From NCBI GenBank assembly GCA_009760855.2, contig WPIO01000115.1:604501-668500 (forward strand): a stretch of DNA of 64,000 nt. The letters run 5' to 3'. The position numbers and the translations under genes were made by a program. Under the pieces are notes generated by a model, which worked only from the letters and a program-made list of their open reading frames with translations, was not told the DNA's origin and did not search any database. This stretch comes from Cristatella mucedo. Taxonomy: Eukaryota > Bryozoa > Phylactolaemata > Cristatellidae. The stretch's first letter is position 1, and every line of letters begins with the position of its first letter. Shown in pieces: positions 29,166 through 40,934 of the stretch.

Positions 29166-30115
29166 AGGATTTTTTTTAAAGAATACAGGCCGTAAAAGCT
29201 ATCAATGATGCACTTGACAGCACTGTAGCTCTTTTAGAGCAACCGTCTAAGGATATAAGTGGAACACTTGAAACAAGAAGAGAAGCAGGCAGTCTTTTAT
29301 CTTGAATTTTGACTTTTTGGCTCTGTTGCCACTTTGGTACAGCATCTTAAGGAAAGTTGACCGCGTTAAGGAAAGGCTGCAGGATCCAAAGATGAAATTC
29401 AAAGATGCCTCTTGTGACCTTCAATCTTTTGAGATGGAGTTGTCAAGACTTCGAGAAGACCTTTGCCAAAAATCACTAGTAGATGCCAAAAGGAGATTGG
29501 ATTTGTGGAGAGCTGCAGTTGAACGGAAAATCCGCCGAAGGATACAGATGCCTGGAGAACTCTCTCCAGATGCTGGTCTCACGGCAGAGGAGATTTTAAT
29601 AATAATGAAGGACAGCGTAGATTATCTCAGGCAAGAAATTACAACTAAGTTTAACCGGATCACAGATCTTAATGCCAACTTTGGTTTCTTGTTGGAAGTT
29701 GAGCATCTTTTGAAGACACGACCAGACAAAACTCCGCCAGCAATATCTTGATCTTGGAGTCTTCTGTTGTTCAGATGTTGATGGAATAGAGCTGTACAAC
29801 ACAGTATGTGATTGTAAAATGTATCTTGCCACACGTCACGACTCGGTACTAAAGATATCACGAGAACTTATGCCTTTCCTATTTTGAGATTTTCATGGCA
29901 AGTTCTTATCAACATAGAGGTATCAGAAGCCAGTTGCAAGCGTTTCTTTAGCAAGGTGACAACAATCTTGTCTAATCTAAGGGTATCAATGGGGAAAGAT
30001 CGACTCTTCGATTTGACCTTGTTAAATACAGAAGCAGAAATACTGGAAAATATTGAATTTTAAACTGAAATAGACCAGTTTGCCACGTTCAAGGCCAGAA
30101 AAAATGGTTAAGCTA

Positions 30116-31320
30116 AGTTAAAGTTGTGATAGTAACTTGTACCTGTACTACAATTAATACATTTTTCGCGACTCTACATGCATGCTAGTGTGTGTTTTTT
30201 GCATTTCAACTGTTGTGAATTTATTTTGCAGCAATTTTTAACAAAGGGAGGGGCATCATTTGTAGCTTTGTCGGGAGGGGGCGTAAGGTCTCACTACGCA
30301 TCTGGGGGCGCCCTAGGTCACTGACCCGCGGGAGGGGAGCAGCGCACCTGCCTCACCGCTTGCGAGGAATGTTCCTAGAAAGGAACGGAGGTGAACTTTC
30401 CCGAAATATTTTGGAAAAGAACCTTTCAAACGACCATTGTCAAGCATTAAATACCGCGGTGTGCTGTTTCTTTCAAATAGAGGCAAACGAATTATTAAAA
30501 AAAAGTTGGTCATGAGCTTTTTGTATAGATCGAATAGAGAATCTTGTTTAACGAAAACGTGGACGCTTTTCTTTTCAAGCTGCTCTTATTTTTTTCGGTT
30601 ATTGCAATAGCGTTAACCAAAAAAGAAGCACCGAGTCATTCAACAGCTGTTTTACCCAGCTATTTAACCCACAGGTTACAGACTTTGTCGTGGCACACTA
30701 AGATTTGATACAACACTCTGAAGCTTCTTGAGCCTTTGATTAAAAAGCGCGAAAGTTCAGCCATGCTAGTACTTCTCCCTCCAAAATCTCAGTGGCAGTC
30801 GCAGATATAGAGTGTGCGAAGTCGAGGGCACATGCAAAGACTGTTCCGCGTCTCAAAGGAGGCACCGCCGACCTTCCTTCGACCCGCCGGCTTTCCTTCC
30901 TAACGCTGCTTCCTTCCTTCCTTTTCGTGCTGCGTCATTTCTTCCCTACGCTGACTCATTGCGAATCTGAATGCTTGACTGTCAAGGTCCTCCTTATATA
31001 ATGGCCAGCGCTAAAGACCTAACCAATTATAGTCAATGAAAAGCTGGCAGAGTATACGAGGTCATGCGAAGAAATTAATTTACTGCCATGCTACGCCACA
31101 ATAAGCTAAACGAGAGCCCTTTCGTCCGGGGTGAATAACTTAAAATTCTGGCTAAAAATCAGCCAAACCCCAACGGTTCGATCAGATGAACAAAGCGGGT
31201 CCTTGCACGGTTCTTGCTTGCAGAGTGGTTGCCAAGAAAGCGCCAGTGTCATATCGGTCGGTTAATTATCGTCTCGACTAAGAGAAGTCTGACGCGAGTG
31301 CAATCGCAAGATTAACCAGT
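30116..31320. other. Intergenic, no gene seen
   Basis: G-rich sequence at 30,245-30,365 may be the 3' flank of the ZMYM1-like element. The remainder is AT-rich to mixed, with a C/T-rich stretch near 30,870-30,930. No coding evidence. Confidence 0.4.
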
Positions 31321-31323
31321 CCT

Positions 31324-31698
31324 ATGGATCATTTGGGTGGCCTCTGTCACGAGAGTTACAGCGATCCGACGACGTCCGTTTTTAAGTTGCGTCTCCGGCG
31401 TCGGCGCAATGCGAAACTCCCAAGCGGCCCTGAGTACAATTCAGTTCGTCTTCGTCTTCCGCGCATTAACATTCGCGACTACGAAAGCGTGCATTTCTCG
31501 CCGCATGATACATTCTGTGCGGTTGAAGCGCAGCGAGAGACATGTAGGATGGAAGCCCCTAAGGAGCTCGACCGGAGACGCGCCTACGAGATGGCGTCTG
31601 ACCATCGCCCGGGTTTCGGCACGATTCGAAGCCGTCGGATAACAAGCTTGAGGGATCGCCGCCAATGGAATGTGAGCTGCTTGAAAGGTAACCTGTAA
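31324..31698 (+). CDS. Unassigned 124-codon ORF, Arg-rich
   Basis: An ATG-started open frame rich in Arg and CpG-containing codons (LRLRRRRNAKLPSGPEYNS, RLRLPRINIRDYESVHFSPH). I recognise no family. Near its end AAAG|GTAACC could serve as a splice donor. It lies at the left edge of the CpG-rich tract. It could be a 5' exon, a transposon fragment, or chance; confidence is low. Confidence 0.2.
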   Translation: MDHLGGLCHESYSDPTTSVFKLRLRRRRNAKLPSGPEYNSVRLRLPRINIRDYESVHFSPHDTFCAVEAQRETCRMEAPKELDRRRAYEMASDHRPGFGTIRSRRITSLRDRRQWNVSCLKGNL

Positions 31699-32099
31699 TC
31701 GAGATTTCGCAATTATCTGTACTCATAGTAGTTTCGCGGCTAAACTCAACGGACGAATTCCATTAAGGCCGAGCTTTGAGCGCGGTTCTAATTGCCTAGT
31801 TGGCCGGGCAATGCAATCTGGCTGGCTAGTGGTTGCTGGCTATTCCGACTCTTATGTACTGGCATAACTCTTTACGCTTACGCTCGACGAATATTCACTT
31901 TTCAGGTCGGTCTAAGAGAAACTGGCATTTGCAGCTAGTGCTGCTGGTAGCGGTGAGGGGAGGTCGACTAGTGCACAAGGATCGGCGTGCCGGACCGGAT
32001 TCTTTCGCGGGTGACCTGCCTTCACGGCGCGTGCTACCAGCGTTGCTCTTGTTGGCGTCACTGCAATCTCTATTTCTCCACCTTCAATCGTCTGCCGTC

Positions 32100-34300
32100 T
32101 TGTTTCTCTCTCACGGATTGCAACATTCCGAGTGAGGCTGCGTAGCCTGCCGTCTTCGCCAGCTCGCGCTCGCCGCCGACGTTGCCAGCCGCGCGGGCAC
32201 GACGTTGCACGACGGCTGTGCTGCCGTCGCGGCGGTGATTGGGAGCTTAAGAGCGAACGTGCCATCGAGCGAGGTGGCGCCCAGCCGTCGAGGCCAGCAG
32301 CCGCTGCATTCGTCTGATACGATACTGCGCAGTCGTTGCCGTCAAGAGCTTCGCCGGCGGCGACGGCGGCGGCGGCCGCGGGATCGATCACAGCTCCCTC
32401 TCGCCGCCGCCGACGTTGAGACCTGCCGGCGAGCGGTCGTCAGTCCGTTCTCGCCGGGCGTTCGCGCTGGCACGGCCATCTTCGGCGTCAGCCGGCCCTA
32501 CTCGCTGCGCCGGATTCGCGGAGGCGTCGAAGTCGAGGCCGCCGCCGCCGCCCGCCGCGCTCGGCAGCGGCGCGAAGTGGGCACGCGCGACTCGCGCCTT
32601 CTTGAGGCATCGGGCGTACAGCTCGTCGTACTGCTCGCACTGCTCGTGGCTCTCGTCCAGCGTCAGGCACTTGACCGCGCCCGAGCCGACGTACGCGTCG
32701 AGCAGGCGACGCGCGAGCGGCGACGCCGCGGCGCGCAGGCACGCGGCGAACTCGGCCGCACAGCTGCACGCGAACGCCGGCTCGCTGTGGTAGTTGAAAA
32801 GGTCGTACTTCCGCTGGAAGCCTGTGCGAAGAGAGCAGAGTGAGCGTACAAAGAGCAAGTCGCGCAACGCGGCCCGTCCGCTTTGCCTGTCCGCCGAGGG
32901 CGCGAAGCGCCAGATCGTAATTTGCGTCGTCCTAATGCGCGCGCTCATACTTCGAGGCGGGATATTTGGGTGTCGGTTGACCGGAGGCGTATTAGCCGGG
33001 GACTGGACACTCGTCAGACTGTGGTCGCGCTACCTGCGCCCGCTGAGCCGCAGGCCGTCTCCGCTGAGGGTAAGCCGCGCTCATGGCGGAGACGGTGCAG
33101 CGACTTCTTGCTGATAGTCGCGAGCGACTTGACCTCGAGGTCAAGTGAATCCTCAGAAGATTCACTGCAGGGAGGTCGCAGTCCAAAGCCCGTTGGCCTA
33201 ACGAGATGGCGCGAGAAGTACTAATTTCCTTATTGCGGAGGAGATAAAAAAAAACTCCCACGCATCGCTCGGCTACGTTGTTTTTACACGTAACAACACC
33301 GGGAAGCATTTAATTTGGCGCAAGAAAAAGAGAAATGACCGGTTAAATTTTCGGCATGCCCTTCTTTAAAGGTGACGAGGTTATTAAATGCTGTCCTGAC
33401 TCTAAAGTGGCGCAGTCGATTGACCGCGCCGATGCCGCCGCAGCCGCCGCAGCCGCAGCAATGAGTAAATACGCCGTACGCTTTTCGAAGGGTAGAAAGG
33501 TCCCTGGCTAGACGCGCCGACGGTTCGCCGCAGCTCGTGCGACCGCCGGCCGTGGAGCACCGCTCCGAAATTAGCGACAGGCATGCGCGACCGACAAAGG
33601 AGCGCGAGGAGCCACGCGTGCCGCGCGACTCCACGAAAGAGAAAAGGCGCCTACTTCAAGCGTCGAGCGGGCGCAGCACCTCTCGCCGCTGCAGCGCCCG
33701 CTCGCCGCCAGGGAGCGGCGATGCAGCGCCGCGCCCGGGCGGCGATGCAGCGGGCTCGGCACCCGCGGCAGGGATGGGGAGGAGAGGGTGTCGCTAAAAT
33801 ACGCGGCCCGCGCAGCTCACTGCGGATGCCGCGCGAGAATTCACGAACGGTGCGAAATGCGCCCCAAGCAGGTGGACGCGGCACGCGACACGCCCTCTCG
33901 ATGCCGCTATCGTCGCCCCAACGGGGCGCGAGATCGCGTTTTGTGAGGCGTCGCGCCGGTCGGTGGCCTGTGTGCATGTCGACGCATTGCGAATGACGCG
34001 GTGGCCCTAAGGGGCCCCTAGCCAGGCAGAGTACGAAGAATACCGGACGCCGGCGCAGCCTCCTAGAAAACTCGTGCGGCGCCGAGCTGTTCAGATCGAG
34101 TCTAGCGAAGCGTCTCTCACGTACCTCCAATTTGCATGCTACAATTTCTCAGCGTCTTGCAGCAAGTATCCTCTGCGGACGGACGCGCGATCGCAGGTAC
34201 GTCCGGGTCGTGGAAACTACACCACGGAGCTTCGGCTACAACGGATAGGCGGATCGATGATAATCCGCCGGCGGCGGCGGCCTTCATCCACTTCCAGTCG
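32100..34300. promoter_or_regulatory. CpG-rich tract
   Basis: GC and CpG density are far above the surrounding AT-rich DNA, with many CGCC/GCCG runs. All six frames stay open over long distances because of base composition, which explains most ORFs here. It contains the PLA2-like exon. It may mark a promoter region or simply a GC-rich coding segment; no core promoter is identified. Confidence 0.45.
32388..32821 (-). CDS. Terminal exon resembling the C-terminal half of group III secreted phospholipase A2
   Basis: Minus-strand exon with acceptor CTCTGCTCTCTTCGCACAG and stop TGA at 32,388-32,390. It encodes QRKYDLFNYHSEPAFACSCA, then EFAACLRAAASP, a VGSGAVKCLTL segment, and a second Cys cluster (EQCEQYDELYARC). 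In group III PLA2 the order KYGLFN...HCDCD..F..CL...VG...F....KC follows the catalytic His-Asp region. Here the usual Asp of CDCD is replaced (CSC). The Ca2+ loop and catalytic HD should be in an upstream exon, which I could not find between 33 and 43 kb. The tail is Gly/Ala/Arg-rich and disordered. The exon enters in phase 1. The family call is inference. Confidence 0.45.
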
Positions 34301-35104
34301 CAGTTAAGATTTTCCAGCCGTGGTATTCAAACCCAAGACCCTATTGTTGAAGTGCAGGCTCCTTTATCGTCGGAGTTCGCCTGCCGCGTACATTGCATAT
34401 TCTTTGCTTGTATCTGCTAATCTGCTAGACAACTTTTCTATCTTTAGAAAAGGCTACTGTCTTTATGACTTTGTGGAGTTACTGACGGAGATACATTGCA
34501 TGACATTACTTTGGGGACAGTCCCAGCATGCTTTTCGCATACCGATCGTTACGATAGGGGACAGCAGCGAAAACAATCCCAATGATTCGTGCTTTTTCAG
34601 GGCGTTACAGCTCTTACGGAATGCGTACGCTCAGAGCGTAAAACGAGCAGCTAAATAACTCTGGTCTGTCACTTTCTTCCTGCTAAAGGCCACGGCCTTG
34701 GCGACGGCTGGCGCTGGAGTGCGGGTAAGAGCCAATGCGCTCTATCTCCTTAATTCTCGCCCAACGAAACCATTCATGCAGACCCAGCTAAAACGCCGTC
34801 GTTTACGCAAACTAATACGACGTCGCTTACGCACAGAGCCACCTCACTTTTTGCTCAGTGCACAGTGCCCATAGCAGGCTGTTCAGCATGGTTGCCGGCG
34901 TCTTATTATATTAACGCTAAATAAACGCGTTAAAAAGCTGTCGTTTTAGTTTAGTGTTTAGAATTTTGGATGTAGTGCTTAGGGGTTGTATAATTTTCCG
35001 TTAAGGATTGAGAGATTAGAATTCGTATTTTTTCAGGATTGATGCTTTGGGCTTAGGGTCTAAGCCTTAGAGTATAGGGTTTCGTGTTTAGGTTTTAGGG
35101 AGTA

Positions 35105-35420
35105 TGTATATAAAGAACAAATATCCCAAAACGTGTTGCCCGCAGTGTCTTCCGCAGTCACGTCTCTGATACTTCTCTTCCTCTTCATCCACTGCTACGC
35201 ATCTCCTGCGTCGCTCCCTCGTGCGTCCTCTCAATTCAGCCGCTCGCCGCTCAACTCTTTTTCCGAGCAGCGTAAGCTAAGCGCTATTGGCTCCCGACTG
35301 CATTCCTCCGGCCGCGTTCGTCGGCCGGCTAGCTCGTTCCGCTCCCAGAATGCAGCCAACCAGGACGGGACCGCGACAAAACAGCAACAGGCGCCGCAAG
35401 AGCAACGGCTAGTGCAGTAG
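35105..35420 (+). other. TATA-like box followed by a signal-peptide-like open frame lacking ATG
   Basis: GTATATAAAG at 35,105-35,114 precedes an open frame from 35,133 to 35,420. Its start is highly hydrophobic (VTSLILLFLFIHCYASPASL), like a secretion signal, but there is no in-frame ATG (it opens at GTG). The frame ends just before the hexamer repeat. It could be a chance ORF or the remainder of a decayed gene. Confidence 0.2.
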
Positions 35421-35436
35421 CTAGAGTAGCACGGCC

Positions 35437-35479
35437 GTGCAGAGAAAGCAGCAGCAGGAGCAGCAGGAGCAGCAGGAGC

Positions 35480-35526
<47 letters not shown>

Positions 35527-35528
35527 CA

Positions 35529-35562
<34 letters not shown>

Positions 35563-35659
35563 CAGGAGCAGGAGCACGAGCAGCAGGAGCAGGAGCAGGA
35601 CCAGCAGCAGCAGGAGCAGCAGGAGCAGCAGGAGCAGGAGCAGGAGCAGCAGGAGCAGC

Positions 35660-35724
<65 letters not shown>

Positions 35725-35752
35725 CAGCAGGAGCAGGAGCAGGAGCAGGAGC

Positions 35753-35829
<77 letters not shown>

Positions 35830-36007
35830 CAGTAGGAGCAGCAGCAGCAGCAGCAGGAGCAGGACCAGCAGCAGCAGCAGCAGCAGGTGCAGGAGCAGCA
35901 GCAGCAGCAGCAGGAGCAGGACCAGCAGGAGCAGGAGCAGGAGCAGGAGCAGGTGCAGAAGCAGGAGCAGAAGCAGGAGCTGGAGCAGGAGCTGGAGCAG
36001 GTGCAGA

Positions 36008-36047
<40 letters not shown>

Positions 36048-36097
36048 AGAGCAGGAGCAGGAGCAGGAGCAGCAGCAGCAGCTGGTGCAGCAGTAGC
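35437..36097. repeat. Long CAG/GAG (GAGCAG)n coding-like repeat
   Basis: About 660 bp built from CAG and GAG triplets, mainly alternating (GAGCAG), with a few GTG, GAC, AAG and CTG variants. The plus strand reads as Gln/Glu repeats; the minus strand reads as poly-Leu or Cys/Ser repeats. It is interrupted on the plus strand by TAG at 35,833-35,835. No flanking domain suggests a real protein. Confidence 0.92.
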
Positions 36098-36422
36098 AGA
36101 AGCAGCAGCGCTTCCCGAGAGGGAGGTAGCAGCGCGCGCTCAAGCTCGCAGCTGTGCGAAATTCTTCCAAGCCTACGAAAAGGGTGCCGGATTTTGCGAA
36201 GCACAATCTCGTGAAATTCCGGCGCGGTCGAAATCGCCAACAGTAGGGTGTGTTACGCTGGAGATGCTAGCACGACTAGCTGCAAGTTAGGATTGACTCA
36301 TATAGCACCGAAAAATGGCCAGACGCGGCAGACACTGCAGAGCGCGCTAGCCTCTCGCGATCTGAGCTGCACACTGTCGCACAGTCGCACCGTCGCAGCT
36401 CAGGTCCAATGAAGCTACTGGC

Positions 36423-36581
36423 TCAGAAGTGTTCGCGGCTTGCGAAGTCCATCCGATACCCGCGGCATTCTGCCTCTCGGTTCAGATTGACCACGCAGCT
36501 GGCAACAATACCTTCAAAGCCGTCCTTGAGCTGCTTTCGCACCGTCGCTTCCTTGTGCTCCTCCGCAGAGACGTTGTCGAG
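36423..36581 (-). CDS. Exon 2 (terminal) of the secreted-protein gene
   Basis: 53 codons including the stop. The acceptor has a good pyrimidine tract. Encodes an amphipathic charged helix and two Cys (ASCVVNL, EAECRGY). A possible internal donor, TTTGAAG|GTATTG (phase 1), would be frame-compatible with the PLA2-like exon at 32,821. Confidence 0.55.
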   Translation of the reverse strand, partial: LDNVSAEEHKEATVRKQLKDGFEGIVASCVVNLNREAECRGYRMDFASREHF

Positions 36582-39500
36582 CTACAGTGGAGCAGCGGGT
36601 AGCATGCATAATGGTGAGCCAGCTGTGGTGGTCCTAGTCAAAAGTCCCGCCCCCCACTTATCTACGGGTCTTCTCGCCCTCCCCTTCACACTCCTCGGTC
36701 GTCGTGAGCTGCCGCGGAGGCGCTCGCTAGATGCTAGCATCTGTCTTGCCACCGCTCGTAGCGCTTATGATCGTTTTCCCCAAAGCGTGGTGAAACGGTG
36801 GAATGGAGCGTCGGCCAGATTATGGCAGCGCTGGAGATTATTAACGGCGGCTCAGCTAGTTGCAGCCTACGTTTAGCCTCAGTTCAGCCTACGGAAGCGG
36901 ATGCATCGCATGTAACGATTAGCATTATTTTTATCATATAATTATTAGTATTATACAATTATTAATAAACAATTAATCAGTTGTCTTGCTTTGGGGATCT
37001 GCGGTTCTCCGAGCTTCCGAGAGGCAGGGAGTCGTACTCTGGACCTGTAGCCAGTGCTCTGTTGGTGACGGCTACTACTAGTGCTGCCAGAGTTGATGTC
37101 ACTGGCAGAGTGGATGTCATTGCCAGAGTTAACCCACTAGTGCTGCGCATTGGTCATCTCGAGGCTGTTTAGTCATCTCTCCGGGAGGAAACTTGGCGCT
37201 CTAAAGCGCGCTGTTACGAAGGTGGCGTGCGGCTACCACGTCCGGTCAGAATTAGGCCGCTAACGTAGGCTCTTAGGGATACGAGTCTCAGCCGACGCGT
37301 TACGAATACCGGCGACGCCGGAAGGAACCTTGTATCGCGGCTAGCTACTTGTACGTGCTGCACAAATTCGTGCATGTATGTGTTATGCGCCTGTTGCTTC
37401 TCGGCCACTGGTGTGTGGTGCCCTGCTCTTGCGGTTGGCTAGGTGCGGCCTTTCATGTGGGCGGGTGTTTGGGCGGTTGGCTCGATGAGGCCTTTGATGT
37501 GGGCGTGTGGCCCACCACAGTGGATCACCACGGATTCACTGCCTTATCTGCGGTGAGTCAGCCCCTAGCTCATATATGGACCTGCTGGGGGAATAAAGAT
37601 GAGAGTCTCGTTCACCGCTCACGTTCGCCCGCTCGTGTCTTCGTGTCTCAGCGAGACTCCACCAGCGCTGCTGCAGCCGGAGACACAGTAACATAACATA
37701 TGCTGACAGTAGCGGAAACACGATGGTGACGAAGAGCGCTCGCACCTTAACATATCAAGTTCGTAACCACAATATAGACAAGTCTAACCGACAGCAGCGG
37801 ACGGTTACAGGCGTTCAACAGCGGCCATGACGTAAGCCAACGGCTCCGTGGCTGAGAACTCACATCAGCTGAAATGCCAATGCCCAGAGTCTCGCATCCT
37901 GACTACCAACCTATTTCAGGGCGCCGGCTTTTTACACGGCCTCGGCAATAAATCGCGTTTACTAATTATCCGCCGTAGTCTGGGTGGTTTAGCTGGCGCC
38001 GCCGCCGTTTCAGCGCCTTGGCTCGTAAGCACGCGGCGGCGGCGGACTGGCCGGAGAAGGCTGCAAATCCACTCGCCAGGAGCCTGTAGGAAGCAGAAAG
38101 CGAAGGCGCCTGGGAGGAGCGCGGAGCGATTCCACCTTTCACGCTTTGCCTTTCGCTGCAGCTCTGAGCTGCCCATCGCGCAATGGTAGCCCACTCAGGA
38201 CGGCAGCTTTCTTTCCCGCGACGCCCGCCTGGTTGGCCCGCATGAGTTAGCAGAGCTTTTTAAACGTCAAAACGTTTTTGTTTTTAAAGAGGCCGAACCA
38301 CGACCTTGCTGAGCCAGCCAACCTTAGAGTTTGCAGTGCCTCTCCGCCGATGCAACGGCCGTTAAAAATGGGGGCGGGGGAGGATGGGGTCATGGCGGTG
38401 GCCCTTTAGCTGAGCGCGTGTCGCGCAAAGCCAGAATTCTGCCCTCACCGCTTCTCGCAGCTGACGCTTGCACCTTCGATAGATTCTCTTCACATCGGCG
38501 AAGTAAGCCGTATTGTTTCCGTCTGCCTGGCAGACCAGTGCCTGGAATCGGAATCGCGTCCATCGGGTTAATTACGCATCTTGTGTAACTGATAAAAGAA
38601 TGCGGGGAAAATCAGCAGGCCATCAGCCCTTATCGAAACGCGCGTGCTGACATGCAGGGCAACGTTCACCAGATGCTCTTGCTCACACACTTTAGCAGGC
38701 TCGCTATGCAGTCGGCAGGTACGCTCAAAGCTGCTTTAGGGCCCACTTGTGGCTTCATTAAGAAGCGCATTTCCCATTTGTTCCATTCCTAAAGCCAGCA
38801 GCGTGAACAAGCTTCGCTGCTGGATTGTTATACTCGGACCACTACCGTGGCTACCCGATTAGCTGTTCCTAAGTAAATATAAAAGTGACGGTGCTGTTCG
38901 ATTTCCGTCCGAGATTAGGGACTACCTACGTCGGCGGCTGGCTAATGATGTTGCCAGTGCTTACGTCGAGTTTCGGCTGGGCTATAATAATTCAGCTTCT
39001 GCAGGGCTGCTGGAAAATATGATTAGGCCTCCAAACGTGAAGGTTAATAGGGCCGCAACGTTGGTGAGTACATCTCGGAGATTCAACCCTGTGTCTCCAT
39101 CGCTGCTTGAGTCACTATGCCTCCAGGTTTACACAATGCTAATACTAATAGGTCTTTGTATAGCTCCCTGAGAGAACTAAAATGCTTACCAGGTGCTTGC
39201 AAAATTGCCCCATGAGAATCAAAGTAATGCACGGCATCGTTATTAGACTGGCATAAGAAAACAAGGTATCGTGCTTACAGTAAAATAAAAAATCAAAGGT
39301 AATAACCATAATCAGTCTAGCGGTGGAAGAGCCGTAGCATCTATCATTTATCGCTTCTGGTGGTCAGTACAGGATTTCCCGTAAAAGACTCGAACTCACG
39401 ACCTGGGTCGTTAAGTGCAAGCATCTTATCCCTAGGCTAAGGCGCAGATGCAAACTAAAGGCTAGTTTATTAAACAGCCTCGTTATGCTTAATGCAGATA

Positions 39501-40899
39501 AGCCGTAGCGGTACTATCTCCCGCTAGCAATGAGAAAAAACAAATTGTCTGACATAAGACTCGAACTCACAACCTGAGTAGCGGAGTTTGAGCGCCTTAC
39601 CTCTTGGCAAAGATCAAGGTGCTTTAGTCACCATGGTATGCACACAAGAAGGCTCACAGGGCTACCAGTTAATAAGATGCGTCTAGTTGCATGCGCGGAC
39701 TTATGTAAAGCTTGCACTGAAAGCAAATAGGAATAAGAAAGACAAGTTCAGCTAGAAGACCAATGCAAGCTGAGAGGAATGGATGTCTTTAGTTGAAACT
39801 TACATGACGAAAAAACATTTCAGAGAGTGATCGAAGCAGGATGTGACTTGCTAACTTACGCACATACAAGCTTATGACCGGATCGTCACAAGATTTAAAA
39901 TTAATAGTAACATTAAAAATACTTTTTAATAGCGCTATCATGCAACTTATTTTTGGTCTAGGCACTTCACATGTACTGTACAGAAAGCACAATCAAGCGG
40001 TTAGTGATAACATGCACAATATCAACAAGACAAACACGGTTAGGTTGACATGTAAGGAAGGTATCAAAGTTTAAATTTAGTTAGTGGCAGCAGGCATAGC
40101 GTCAACACGCATAAACACACAAAAGACGAATCGCGTGGACCAGCCAAATGCTGTGATAAATATATGCGTTTTTAGTTTCTCTTTAAATGTGGTCAAGTCA
40201 GGAGATGTGACGCAAGTCGGGAGTAAGTTTCAGGCTTTGGGAGCACTTAATAATAATTATAATGCACTCGATAAGCGCCCTCAGAGAACTCAATCTCTTT
40301 CTAGGCGCTTTACATTTGCTGCAAAGAAAAACGCGATTGAATGGTGATTAATATCATGCTTGATAAACAAAATGAATAACATGGTTAGGGGTGACATGCA
40401 CAGGGTCAGCATGGAAGTGTGGTTTGTGGCAGCATGCACAGTGTCAGAACGCAAAAGCACATAATGGAAGAATCACAGGGACCCACTAAATGCTGTCCTA
40501 AATAGGTGTGTTTTTAAGATCTTTTTAAATGTAGTCAAGTCAGGGGATGTTGTGACGCAAGTCGGGAGTAAGCACCTGAGTTAAAGGCACGGTATCCAAA
40601 GGATTTGAGGTTTGTATGCGGTATGGGTAAACAGTAAGATTCCGAAAAGCGGATGGTACGATGCTTGTCCTGGTTGGGGAGTAGATCTGATAGGTAGGCT
40701 GGAGCTAAAGAATGAAGGGACTTAAAAGTGAGTGACAGAACCTTGAAGTCGATGTGCCGCTTGACTCGGAGCCAGTGCAGGTCGACAAGAAGTGGTGCGA
40801 CGTAGCAATTGTATCGCTCGAGACTGACAAACCTAGCTAGGTGCCGAGTTTTGCACCGACTGTAAGGGCCCGATTGTACAGGCCGTAGACCGACAAGCT

Positions 40900-40934
<35 letters not shown>

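Larger units (their letters stand above)
27655..30115 (+). pseudogene. ZMYM1-like (hAT-related, TTF/DUF4371 type) transposase pseudogene
   Basis: A decayed transposase of the 'zinc finger MYM-type protein 1-like' kind. Readable pieces in order: YCFCLLF (TTF-type finger) near 27,675; NPRSVSYLSPQTK near 28,325; HREQMSDVIVYV near 28,465; VIIKESFLGFLQIYANDAAA near 28,515; LQDCRSQC near 28,630; then NNSAAMSGHL near 28,740 and GVHAASQESAVITFW near 28,850. The 29,302-29,751 frame follows (FEMELSRLREDLCQKSLVDA), then the hAT dimerisation motif EASCKRFFSKV near 29,925 and LLNTEAEI near 30,020. Stops and frameshifts are many. L2A copies at 27,877-28,172 and 28,660-28,735 and a SINE at 28,990-29,165 interrupt it. 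No terminal inverted repeats were identified. Confidence 0.82.

Noticed and set aside
35329-36240. Long minus-strand frames of poly-Leu (303 codons) and Cys/Ser (261 codons)
   Set aside because: They are readings of the CAG/GAG repeat in other frames; there is no signal, domain or splice context beyond the repeat.
39360-39600. Two tRNA genes on the minus strand
   Set aside because: The spacing and flanks match a repeated SINE body; no clear anticodon stem could be drawn.
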